Assembly: GCA_030145365.1 (NCBI GenBank)
Contig: JAQYVS010000361.1
Span: forward strand, 1 to 12,418
Direction of reading: 5' to 3'
DNA length: 12,418 nucleotides
DNA from: Desulfofustis sp.
Lineage (GTDB): Bacteria; Desulfobacterota; Desulfobulbia; Desulfobulbales; Desulfocapsaceae
A program made the translations under genes and the position numbers. Under the pieces are notes generated by a model, which saw only the letters and a program-made list of their open reading frames with translations, was not told where the DNA came from and ran no database searches. This document shows positions 1-6,561 of the stretch, in pieces; positions within the stretch are counted from its first letter, which is position 1, and each line of letters begins with the position of its first letter.

Positions 1-226
1 GAACAAGTGTTTTGTCGGATATTTCCACATCTTTTGTTACGATGAAAGCCGACGCTTTCGATTGTTCAAGCAGATAACTGTCTTTTGCTTTCGCAAGAAA
101 ACTGAGTTCACCTGCCCCTGATGTATCCAGAGGGCCGAAGCCAACAATTTCCAGGCTGCCATCACCAATAACTTCCCCTGCTACCATCTCCGCAAGTTTT
201 TTGAGACTGATTGTATTATTCATCAT
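1..226 (-). CDS. lpxD: UDP-3-O-acylglucosamine N-acyltransferase, N-terminal part (truncated by window edge)
   Basis: This is the start of an LpxD-like enzyme, of which 75 codons are visible before the gene runs off the window edge. LpxD adds the N-linked hydroxyacyl chain to UDP-3-O-acyl-glucosamine in the third step of lipid A synthesis, using acyl-ACP in the cytoplasm. The visible part fits the N-terminal uridine-binding domain: 'LAEMVAGEVIGDG' near residues 11-23, then 'ELSFLAKAK' and 'KASAFIV', which match the usual LpxD pattern of LAxxxGGxxxGD, GxLSFL and ASAxIV. The left-handed beta-helix catalytic domain with its hexapeptide repeats lies outside the window. Two adjacent ATG codons (224-226 and 221-223) are possible starts. 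No good Shine-Dalgarno sequence precedes them; a GGAAG lies about 20 bases upstream. The gene follows the NamZ-like gene by 32 bases and is probably its operon partner. The identification rests on the N-terminal domain only. Confidence 0.83.
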   Translation of the reverse strand, partial: MMNNTISLKKLAEMVAGEVIGDGSLEIVGFGPLDTSGAGELSFLAKAKDSYLLEQSKASAFIVTKDVEISDKTLV

Positions 227-258
227 ATGTTTCTGATTATTATTAACTTCCAAAGGAA

Positions 259-1422
259 TTAATAGAGCAGATATCGACTGCGCGTTTCCATGAACTCTGC
301 TGACTCCGCCTGCCATTCGATTTCCAGCTCTTCCGGGGTCTTACCCGCTTCAAGCTCTAAGCGCACCTGTTGATCACCAAGGATACAATCCATCGGCAAT
401 TTTTCATATTCATATTCATAGGGAGGTTCCTTATATTCAAAATCGCCAGGGTAGCTTTTCATAACCGTCTGGAGTAACGACAGACTTGTCCGATAGGGTA
501 GAAACTCGTCTCTATCCGTCACGTGCAGATGAAACCCGTTACAGGGTTTTCCTGCGTATTTTCCTGAGGTCGGCTCAAATACAACCGGCCTGAACAGACA
601 GCCTGGCAAATCATACCCAGCCAATTGATCAGCTATCTGTTGATGCTGCCAGTAAGGTGCTCCAACAAGCTCAAACGGAAGTGTCGTCCCCCTTCCTTCC
701 GAGATCTTCGTGCCCTCCCAGATAACTTGTCCGGGATAAACCAATGCCGTCTCGGGGGTCGGCATATTGGGTGATGGAAAAACCCAGGGCAGCCCGGTCT
801 CATTGAAATACATGGACCGCTGCCAGCCTTGCATCGACACAATCTCAAGATCCGCCCCGATATCAAACTCCTCGTTGAACATTTTTGCCAGTTCACCTAT
901 CGTCATCCCATGCCTCATCGGCAACGGGTAGAGACCGACAAATGAGGTGAACTCCTTTTTCAGGATATTGCCTTCCACTCCGAGTCCGCCGATTGGATTT
1001 GGACGATCTAGCACGATGATTTTTTTATCGTATTTTGCAGCTGCTTCCAGACAATAAGCCATCGTATAGATAAAGGTATACACGCGTGTGCCGACATCGA
1101 GCAGATCTATGAGAAGCACGTCAATTGCATCAAACATTGACCCGGTGGGTCTGCGGTGGGTACCATAGAGGCTGAAGACTGGCAATCCGGTAGTATCGTC
1201 GGTGTAATGATCGGATTCGACCATATTGTCCTGCTTTTCCGCTGCAAAACCATGCTGGGGAGAAAACAGGCAGCTCAGTGACAGCCCTTTCTGGTGGAGC
1301 AGGATGCGACTGTGAATCAGATCCTTATTTACCGAAGCATGATTGCATAAGAGTCCTGTCCGTAACCTCTTTAATCCCGATACATTGCCTTGAACAAACG
1401 TATCAATTCCAAGCAGCACCAT
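259..1422 (-). CDS. DUF1343 / NamZ-like exo-beta-N-acetylmuramidase family protein (GH171)
   Basis: This 387-residue protein belongs to the DUF1343 family. The Bacillus subtilis member, NamZ (YbbC), is an exo-acting N-acetylmuramidase of glycoside hydrolase family 171 that removes MurNAc from the non-reducing end of peptidoglycan fragments. Family hallmarks are visible in order: 'LCNHAS' (25-30), 'FSPQHGF' (53-59), 'LLIDLLDVGTRVYTF' (103-117), 'LDRPNP' (138-143), 'RHGMTIGEL' (170-178), 'SPNMPT' (217-222) and 'SEGRGTT' (241-247). The N-terminus goes directly into the catalytic fold with no signal peptide, so the protein is predicted to be cytoplasmic, which would suit recycling of imported muropeptide sugars. 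Position 56 is Gln where many homologs have Glu (PEHGF). I cannot tell whether this affects activity. It starts with ATG, and a weak GAG lies 8 bases upstream. It sits 34 bases after glmS and 32 bases before lpxD, which suggests co-transcription. Family assignment is firm; the exact substrate is inferred. Confidence 0.88.
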   Translation of the reverse strand: MVLLGIDTFVQGNVSGLKRLRTGLLCNHASVNKDLIHSRILLHQKGLSLSCLFSPQHGFAAEKQDNMVESDHYTDDTTGLPVFSLYGTHRRPTGSMFDAIDVLLIDLLDVGTRVYTFIYTMAYCLEAAAKYDKKIIVLDRPNPIGGLGVEGNILKKEFTSFVGLYPLPMRHGMTIGELAKMFNEEFDIGADLEIVSMQGWQRSMYFNETGLPWVFPSPNMPTPETALVYPGQVIWEGTKISEGRGTTLPFELVGAPYWQHQQIADQLAGYDLPGCLFRPVVFEPTSGKYAGKPCNGFHLHVTDRDEFLPYRTSLSLLQTVMKSYPGDFEYKEPPYEYEYEKLPMDCILGDQQVRLELEAGKTPEELEIEWQAESAEFMETRSRYLLY

Positions 1423-1456
1423 AGTCTTATCTCATTGTCCAGCTGTCAGGGGGCCA

Positions 1457-3298
1457 CTATTCAACGGTGACACTTTTGGCCAGATTTCTTGGCTGATCGA
1501 CATCACAGCCTCTACGCGCAGCAATCTCATAGGAGAGTAATTGGGCCGGAATGGTATAGATAATTGGGTTTATATCCTCATGGACGAGCGGCAGATAAAT
1601 GATATGATCGGTTATGCTTTTCAGGTGCTCATCTCCTTCGCTGCCAAGCAGAATAATTCTACCCTGCCGGGCCTTGATTTCCTCCACATTGGAAATGCTT
1701 TTCTGATACACCGAGTCTTGTGGAGTAATTGCGAGCACCGGCATATCTTTGTCAATCAGGGCAATGGGGCCGTGTTTAAGCTCGCCGGCTGCGTACCCTT
1801 CGGCATGGATATATGATATTTCCTTGAGTTTCAGCGCCCCTTCCAGTGCGATCGGAAAATTGACACCCCTTCCTATAAACAGAAAATCCCGGCAGTCATA
1901 AAATGAGTCAATAAGAACTCTGATCTCAGCCTGAATCCTCGGCAGTATCTGCTCAATGGTTTGAGCGCTCTCAATCAGATGCTGACCAAGTTCTCTGCGC
2001 TGTTCAGCATCTATACTCTTTCTGACCTGGCTCAGATACAGAGTAAAGAGAAACAGTGCCGCCAACTGGGATATGAAAGCTTTGGTCGAGGCCACACCAA
2101 TCTCCGGACCAGCATGGGTGTAAAGTGTACCGTCTGCCTCCCGTGTCATCGTCGAACCCACCACATTACATATGGTAATGACCTTGGATCCCAATTGGGC
2201 AGCACGTCTGATACCGGCCAGAGTGTCTGCAGTTTCGCCCGATTGTGAGATCGATATGGTAAGGACTTTTTCATCTATCAGCAGATTTCGATACCTGAAC
2301 TCCGATGCGATATCAACTTCAACCGGAATTTTGGCATATTTTTCCAGCCAATACTTAGCCACCAGGGCTGCATGCCAGGAGGTGCCACAGGCGACGAGAA
2401 AAATCCGATCGATTGCCGCAAAATCTTTTATAGTAAGGTTGATTTCCGGCAGTACAATTTCACCGGTCTCAAGATTAATCCGGCCGCTCACCGTATTGGT
2501 TATGGCCTGTGGCTGCTCAAAAATTTCTTTGAGCATGAAATGCTTGTAGCCAGCCTTTTCAGCCATCGCTGCATTCCAGTCGATGATGCTGATCTCTTTT
2601 TCAAGCGAATCACCGGTGGTAAGTGAACATACCTGCCATGCTCCATCAGATAATATTGCCATCTCTTCATCTTCGAGAAAAACAACCTTGTTGGTGTAGG
2701 GCAAGAGGGCCGGAATATCTGAAGCAAGATAAGAACTACCCTGATCATCGATTCCCATTACCAGGGGGCTGTGGCTGCGAGCCGCAATTAATGTTCCGGG
2801 AAAATCAGCCGACATAACTCCCAGGGCATAGGAACCTTCGACTCGCTGTAGAGACCGCCGTACCGCTTGAGCAAGATCGGTGTCGAGATTTTCTTCTATT
2901 AAATGAGCCAGCACTTCCGTATCGGTCTCGGATGTGAATGTGTGCCCCAGTTCTTTCAACTCTTCACGCAAAGAATGATAATTTTCGATGATGCCGTTGT
3001 GAACAACTACCAACCTGCCACTGCAATCGGTGTGAGGATGAGCATTTTGCTCAGTTGGAGCACCATGGGTCGCCCAGCGGGTATGTCCGAGACCACAATG
3101 AGCCTGCACCCCGAAAACCTCTTCAACACTAGCCTCGAGTCTTGACAGTTTTCCTTCACAACGATGGGTCACCAATTCATCGTCTTTGAGGTAGACGATA
3201 CCCGCCGAATCATAGCCACGGTACTCAAGCTTTTTTAATCCTTCCAGCAAGACAGGAACGACCCGTCGCTTTCCCGCATAACCGACAATACCGCACAT
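1457..3298 (-). CDS. glmS: Glutamine--fructose-6-phosphate aminotransferase (isomerizing)
   Basis: GlmS converts fructose-6-phosphate and glutamine to glucosamine-6-phosphate, the committed step towards UDP-GlcNAc for peptidoglycan and lipid A. The protein has 613 residues, the usual length. The N-terminal Ntn-type glutaminase domain starts 'MCGIVGYAG', and Cys2 becomes the nucleophile once Met is removed. Glutamine-site motifs follow: 'HTRWATHG' (72-79), 'NGIIEN' (101-106) and 'SETDTE' (123-128). Two SIS isomerase domains come next. The first holds 'ACGTSWHA' (303-310) and 'SQSGETADT' (351-359), and the second holds 'EGALKLKEISYIHAEG' (486-501) and 'ELKHGP' (506-511). The C-terminal tail is the conserved 'DQPRNLAKSVTVE'. 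The ATG is preceded by GGGAG with a 6-base spacer, so the start is secure. It is the first gene of a likely glmS-namZ-lpxD operon, divergent from pyrE. No ribozyme-like leader was recognised. Nothing looks broken. Confidence 0.99.
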   Translation of the reverse strand: MCGIVGYAGKRRVVPVLLEGLKKLEYRGYDSAGIVYLKDDELVTHRCEGKLSRLEASVEEVFGVQAHCGLGHTRWATHGAPTEQNAHPHTDCSGRLVVVHNGIIENYHSLREELKELGHTFTSETDTEVLAHLIEENLDTDLAQAVRRSLQRVEGSYALGVMSADFPGTLIAARSHSPLVMGIDDQGSSYLASDIPALLPYTNKVVFLEDEEMAILSDGAWQVCSLTTGDSLEKEISIIDWNAAMAEKAGYKHFMLKEIFEQPQAITNTVSGRINLETGEIVLPEINLTIKDFAAIDRIFLVACGTSWHAALVAKYWLEKYAKIPVEVDIASEFRYRNLLIDEKVLTISISQSGETADTLAGIRRAAQLGSKVITICNVVGSTMTREADGTLYTHAGPEIGVASTKAFISQLAALFLFTLYLSQVRKSIDAEQRRELGQHLIESAQTIEQILPRIQAEIRVLIDSFYDCRDFLFIGRGVNFPIALEGALKLKEISYIHAEGYAAGELKHGPIALIDKDMPVLAITPQDSVYQKSISNVEEIKARQGRIILLGSEGDEHLKSITDHIIYLPLVHEDINPIIYTIPAQLLSYEIAARRGCDVDQPRNLAKSVTVE

Positions 3299-3333
3299 TA
3301 TATACTCCCGCTAACTATCTTGAAGTTTGAATG

Positions 3334-3360
3334 ATTCTAGCTTAATAAGTATTTTATCAA
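3334..3360 (-). promoter_or_regulatory. Candidate glmS operon promoter
   Basis: On the minus strand, TTGATA (3355-3360) and TAGAAT (3334-3339) each match the sigma-70 consensus at 5 of 6 positions and lie about 35-60 bases before the glmS ATG. The spacer is only 15 bases, shorter than the preferred 16-18, so the call is tentative. An inverted repeat (3347-3365) covers the -35 element. Confidence 0.3.
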
Positions 3361-3365
3361 TACTT
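3347..3365. repeat. 7-bp inverted repeat upstream of glmS (possible operator)
   Basis: AAGTATT (3347-3353) and AATACTT (3359-3365) form a perfect 7-base inverted repeat around a 5-base centre (TTATC). It is AT-rich, lies in the divergent glmS/pyrE intergenic region, and overlaps the candidate -35 of glmS, which is a place where a repressor could bind. No U-tract follows on either strand, so a terminator is unlikely. A chance occurrence in AT-rich DNA cannot be excluded. Confidence 0.25.
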
Positions 3366-3482
3366 TAGCATAACATTACCATTTCAGGTTTTACGAGTTT
3401 TTTCTTTGCTCGATCTTAAAAAAAGGGTACCTTTCTGCGGGTTTAAACTCACTATGAAAAATCTACTCATTATGGTCATTTT

Positions 3483-4037
3483 ATGAATGAAAGAGACCGC
3501 TTAAAAAGCATCATTCTTGAGAAATCATACCGAAAGGGAACCTTCACCCTGACGTCTGGTAAAACATCAGATTTTTATATCGACGGCAAACAGACGACAC
3601 TGGATGCGGAAGGCGGCTATCTTTGCGGAAAGTTATTGTTTGATCTGATCAATTCGGGATCGGATCCGATACAGGCCGTCGGCGGCATGACCCTTGGCGC
3701 CGATCCACTCGTCACTGCGGTGTCCGTAGTCAGTTTTCTTGAGCAGTCCCCCATTCCCGCTTTTATCGTGCGCAAAGAGGCTAAAGGACATGGGACAGGC
3801 AATTATATTGAAGGGTTGAAAAACCTCCCCGAAGGGTGCCGGGTTGCACTTGTCGAAGATGTGGTAACCACTGGCGGTACGCTGCTAAAGGTTATTGAAC
3901 GGGTTGAGTCCGCCGGTTTTGTTGTCGGACTCGTTGTCACCATAGTCGACCGGCAGGAAGGCGGGGCCAAAATTCTGGAACAACAGGGGTATCCACTGAA
4001 ATCCTTATTTACTCGGGAAGAACTGCTGAGCACATGA
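3483..4037 (+). CDS. pyrE: Orotate phosphoribosyltransferase
   Basis: PyrE joins orotate to PRPP to give orotidine-5'-monophosphate, the fifth step of de novo pyrimidine synthesis in the cytoplasm. The 184-residue protein shows 'FTLTSGKTSDFYID' near residues 21-34 (orotate-binding N-terminal hood), 'GGMTLGADPL' (67-76), the flexible catalytic loop 'VRKEAKGHGTGNYIEG' (96-111), and the PRPP-binding signature 'ALVEDVVTTGGT' (122-133). The length fits the short PyrE form and is shorter than the 213-residue E. coli enzyme. The ATG at 3483 has only a poor ribosome-binding site (a GG about 8 bases upstream). The nearby upstream ATGs (3454, 3472) are out of frame, so this start stands. Its stop overlaps the ATG of the next small gene in an ATGA junction, which suggests translational coupling. 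Confidence 0.97.
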   Translation: MNERDRLKSIILEKSYRKGTFTLTSGKTSDFYIDGKQTTLDAEGGYLCGKLLFDLINSGSDPIQAVGGMTLGADPLVTAVSVVSFLEQSPIPAFIVRKEAKGHGTGNYIEGLKNLPEGCRVALVEDVVTTGGTLLKVIERVESAGFVVGLVVTIVDRQEGGAKILEQQGYPLKSLFTREELLST

Positions 4038-4207
4038 TGGAATGTATTAAATGCGAAGGTACGCTGGAAGTATTCAGGATATGTCGAGCGATAAAGATGC
4101 GCTGCAATCAGAGCAATGCAACCTTTGCGATACATGAAGTGGCCTATCAACTCGACAAGGAAACGGAGTGTCTTCTGGAGCAATACAACGTTATAATCTA
4201 CGACTAA
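4034..4207 (+). CDS. Small Cys-rich protein (CXXC-type), coupled to pyrE
   Basis: This 57-codon gene opens with two ATGs (4034, 4037), and the first overlaps the pyrE stop as ATGA. The protein has C4-x-x-C7, a lone C17, then C24-N-Q-S27 where a second CXXC would be expected, and C46. The tail 'IHEVAYQLDKETE ... IIYD' is acidic and ends in Tyr-Asp. From memory it resembles a small desulfobacterial family described as dual-CXXC-motif small (seleno)proteins, in which two Cys pairs, one sometimes with selenocysteine, sit in a fold like a zinc ribbon; I cannot confirm this by search. If so, this copy has Ser (AGC) at the last Cys position, and no in-frame TGA is present. Function is unknown; metal binding or redox are the obvious possibilities. 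The coupling to pyrE, Cys spacing and clean ending support a real gene. A long open frame on the opposite strand here looks like a shadow. Confidence 0.7.
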   Translation: MMECIKCEGTLEVFRICRAIKMRCNQSNATFAIHEVAYQLDKETECLLEQYNVIIYD

Positions 4208-4345
4208 GGAATGTACTTTTTCAGCAGATACCACATCTGCCTAGATGTATTAAATCGGTATTATTTACTGGTATTTATGTAAAAACAGATTATCATTTAG
4301 TTACAATCGGTACCATTAATATCATACTGTGAAGGGCATGAGGAT
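4208..4345. other. Intergenic region before the PilZ gene
   Basis: This 138-base AT-rich gap contains a 6-bp hairpin (GCAGAT 4224-4229, ATCTGC 4235-4240, 5-base loop) shortly after the small gene. It lacks a downstream T-run, so it is at best a weak terminator or an mRNA-end stem. TTTACT about 80 bases before the PilZ ATG and GATTAT 18 bases further on form a weak promoter-like pair. GGTATT-type sequence is repeated twice near 4258-4278. Nothing here is conclusive. Confidence 0.3.
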
Positions 4346-4843
4346 ATGGAATCTACTGATATCAACAGACCAATGCAGAGTAATGTTATTAAAGCTTTTG
4401 TATCAGATGATGGACTTGCTGCAATAATCTGCCCAAACTGTGGCCTAACAAAACAAATACCAATAGCTGACTACAGCGGAAAAGGCCAAACCCTAAAGGT
4501 ACGTTGCAGATGTAAACAGCTCTTTACCATCCGACTTGAATTTCGACAAAGTCATCGAAAAAGAACTGCTCTGTCAGGAACCTATCTGATTCTTTCTAAG
4601 CAGGGTGGAGGCTCTGCTCTTATCCAGGATCTCTCCAAAGACGGAATTGGTATTATGGTTTCAGATTTTCACAAGGTAAGAGTAGGGCAAAAACTTCAGA
4701 TCAACTTTTCTCTTGATGACCGAAAGCAGACACCGCTGCAAAAAAAGGCAACAGTCAAATCAGTTAACGAGAATCGTATCGGTTGTGAATTCAGTAAAAT
4801 GCACGCCTTTGAGAAAGATCTAGGGTTCTACCTGCGAGTCTGA
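4346..4843 (+). CDS. PilZ-domain protein with N-terminal Cys-pair (zinc-ribbon-like) module
   Basis: This 165-residue cytoplasmic protein has two parts. Residues about 18-62 carry C29-P-N-C32 and C54-R-C56, resembling a small zinc-ribbon. Residues about 63-165 form a PilZ domain: the N-terminal arginine motif is R67-x-x-x-R71 and the second motif is D95-x-S97-x-x-G100, the two elements that bind c-di-GMP in this family. Both are intact, so c-di-GMP binding is predicted. Closing strands 'KKATVKSV' and 'RIGCEFS' fit the PilZ beta barrel. There is no signal peptide or membrane segment and no output domain, so it should act by binding a partner, for example in motility, exopolysaccharide or secretion control; the target cannot be read from this context. 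The start ATG has AGGA immediately upstream and GAAGGG about 9 bases upstream. The gene converges with hflX, leaving 32 bases between the stops. Confidence 0.86.
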   Translation: MESTDINRPMQSNVIKAFVSDDGLAAIICPNCGLTKQIPIADYSGKGQTLKVRCRCKQLFTIRLEFRQSHRKRTALSGTYLILSKQGGGSALIQDLSKDGIGIMVSDFHKVRVGQKLQINFSLDDRKQTPLQKKATVKSVNENRIGCEFSKMHAFEKDLGFYLRV

Positions 4844-4875
4844 CCTTCCTTGAGTCAGCTTAATAAGCTCTGCTA

Positions 4876-6561
4876 CTAACCGGCGATAACCTTCCGCATC
4901 ATCTGTTGGGCCTTATCAATAAAGGGCTCAAACGTCCTCCGGTTCAGAGCACTTATGCCAATGCCTTCTTTATCAACAGTCCTGCTCTGATCCTCACCCA
5001 TTTCTATCAGATCAATTTTATTAAAAACTTTGAGACAGGGTATCATCCCCAACTCGAGTTCCACCAGCAATTTCTCCACAACCTCCATCTGATAGCGATA
5101 GGAAGGGTTGGAAAAATCGATTACATGTACCAGTAGATCTGCCTCTTCCAATTCTTCAAGGGTCGCTTTGAAGGCCTGTAGCAGATCTTTAGGGAGATTG
5201 TTAATAAAGCCGACAGTATCAGTGATGATCACCTCGATGTCTTGGGGAAAGCGTAATCTTCGGCTGGTAGGGTCCAGCGTTGCAAAAAGTTTGTCTTCAG
5301 CAATAATATCGCTTTGAGTCAAAGAGTTGAGAAGTGTCGATTTTCCAGCATTGGTATAGCCAACCAGTGAAATAACCGGCAGATCCTTTTTTCTCCGTTT
5401 AGCTCTTCTTCGATATCTCTCCTGACTGACCCCTTTCAACTCTTTTGCAAGCCGTGCCAGACGATCATTTATACGCCGACGATCGATTTCCAGTTTGGTC
5501 TCGCCCGGCCCCCGGGCACCGATTCCCCCGGTTAACCTTGACAGGGCATCATCTCTAGAAGACAGTCTCGGCAACATATATTTCAACTGCGCCATCTCCA
5601 CCTGGAGTTTACCCTCCCGACTCATGGCCCGGTGAGCAAAGATATCCAGAATAAGCTGGGTGCGATCTATAACCCGAAGGTCGGTAAATTCGGTGATTGA
5701 TCGGATCTGCGAAGGATTAAGTTCCTGGTTGAAGATGAGAAGATTGGCATCAAGGCGTAATGCGGCAATGATAATTTCGGTTAATCGACCCTTGCCAAGT
5801 ATAAATCGCGGATTAATCTTCCTGCGGCGCTGCAACACTTCATCCAATACAACGATATTGTCCGATCTGGACAACTCTTTAAGCTCAATCAACGAAGACT
5901 CCGCCTGTCTGCGCGATTCAGTACTGACACTTATCAGAATTGCCCGGTCTCTGGCCTGATCGACCTGTGACGTTAATTGGCGCCTGGCAAACTCTTCTTC
6001 CAGCGCCCTGACCAACTCCTCGAGATCATCGATCTGCCCGGCCGGATGCACTGGCTGCAGAAAACTCCACATTTCTTTCTCTTCTGCAAACGGCAACAGA
6101 TGGGCGGAGTAGAGGTTCTCAGGCAATCCATCTTCGGTGATTTTCAGTACCGAGATCAAGTCAAGTCTGAGAAAGAGCAGATCCATCAAGTCATCATCGC
6201 TGATATCCTCTCCTCCCGGATGGGTATGAACGAGGCGGAGTCCCCTGAGTCTGCCGCCTGTAGAGCGGATCTGGGAAAGTTTCGGAATCATCAGTCCGCT
6301 GTGATCACCGATAATCACATGTTCAATCTTACCTGAACGATGGATAAGCAGACCTATCTGTCTATTTAATTCGTGCGAGAGTTCACAGATACTTCTGGCC
6401 ATTTCAGGGCCAATAATGAGATCCCGCTGAACTCTGCGGCTGCCGATCCGTTCCAGGGTCTTTAGTTGGTTCTTCTTCAGCCCCTGTATATTTCCACAGA
6501 CTCTGGCGATGATTATTTCTCCAATGGTTGCTCTGGACTGCCGTTTGCTGGCAACGGCCAC
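4876..6561 (-). CDS. hflX: GTPase HflX, long form with N-terminal extension
   Basis: HflX is a ribosome-associated GTPase that splits stalled 70S ribosomes, notably after heat stress. The 561-residue protein has the HflX N-terminal domain from about 205 ('ILISVSTESRRQAESSL'), the linker signature 'GGIGARGPGETKLE' (345-358), and a Ras-like G domain with G1 'GYTNAGKST' (401-409), G3 'DTVGF' (448-452) and G4 'NKID' (514-517). It ends shortly after the G domain, without the longer tail of the 426-residue E. coli protein. Residues 1-200 are extra and include 'HTHPGG' (112-117) followed by S121 and D124, which resembles a JAMM/RadC metal site. The start is GTG at 6561, the only standard start before an upstream in-frame stop, and lies inside the end of the cytochrome gene (49-base overlap). 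No Shine-Dalgarno sequence is seen, so translation probably depends on the upstream gene. Confidence 0.95.
   Translation of the reverse strand: MAVASKRQSRATIGEIIIARVCGNIQGLKKNQLKTLERIGSRRVQRDLIIGPEMARSICELSHELNRQIGLLIHRSGKIEHVIIGDHSGLMIPKLSQIRSTGGRLRGLRLVHTHPGGEDISDDDLMDLLFLRLDLISVLKITEDGLPENLYSAHLLPFAEEKEMWSFLQPVHPAGQIDDLEELVRALEEEFARRQLTSQVDQARDRAILISVSTESRRQAESSLIELKELSRSDNIVVLDEVLQRRRKINPRFILGKGRLTEIIIAALRLDANLLIFNQELNPSQIRSITEFTDLRVIDRTQLILDIFAHRAMSREGKLQVEMAQLKYMLPRLSSRDDALSRLTGGIGARGPGETKLEIDRRRINDRLARLAKELKGVSQERYRRRAKRRKKDLPVISLVGYTNAGKSTLLNSLTQSDIIAEDKLFATLDPTSRRLRFPQDIEVIITDTVGFINNLPKDLLQAFKATLEELEEADLLVHVIDFSNPSYRYQMEVVEKLLVELELGMIPCLKVFNKIDLIEMGEDQSRTVDKEGIGISALNRRTFEPFIDKAQQMMRKVIAG

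Larger units (their letters stand above)
3299..3482. other. Divergent intergenic region glmS / pyrE
   Basis: This 184-base AT-rich spacer must hold the promoters of both the minus-strand glmS operon and the plus-strand pyrE operon. Besides the glmS candidate described separately, TTGAAT (3327-3332) and TATTTT (3350-3355) with a 17-base spacer could be a weak plus-strand promoter for pyrE, which would leave a leader of about 120 bases. I see no convincing attenuator (GC-rich stem followed by T-run), riboswitch or small ORF in that leader. Confidence 0.35.

Noticed and set aside
2172..2549. A 125-codon plus-strand open frame inside glmS.
   Set aside because: It is antisense to the SIS domain region of an intact glmS and shows no motif; it is best explained as a shadow.
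3299..3482. A glmS ribozyme or riboswitch before glmS.
   Set aside because: No ribozyme-like pseudoknot core could be recognised, the leader between the candidate promoter and the ATG is short, and the element is known mainly from Firmicutes.
4034..4207. Selenocysteine (in-frame TGA) in the small Cys protein.
   Set aside because: The reading frame contains no internal TGA; the position where the second Cys or Sec would be expected is AGC (Ser).
3803..4234. A 143-codon open frame on the minus strand opposite pyrE and the small Cys gene.
   Set aside because: Its product has no recognisable domain, is rich in Ser/Thr runs typical of a shadow frame, and it lies opposite pyrE, which is certain, and the coupled small gene.
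4224..4240. GCAGAT/ATCTGC hairpin after the small Cys gene, considered as a terminator.
   Set aside because: The stem is 6 base pairs and no T-run follows on the plus strand.
4857..4869. AGCTT-AAT-AAGCT hairpin between the converging PilZ and hflX genes, considered as a two-way terminator.
   Set aside because: The stem is only 5 base pairs, AT-rich, and has no T-run on either strand.
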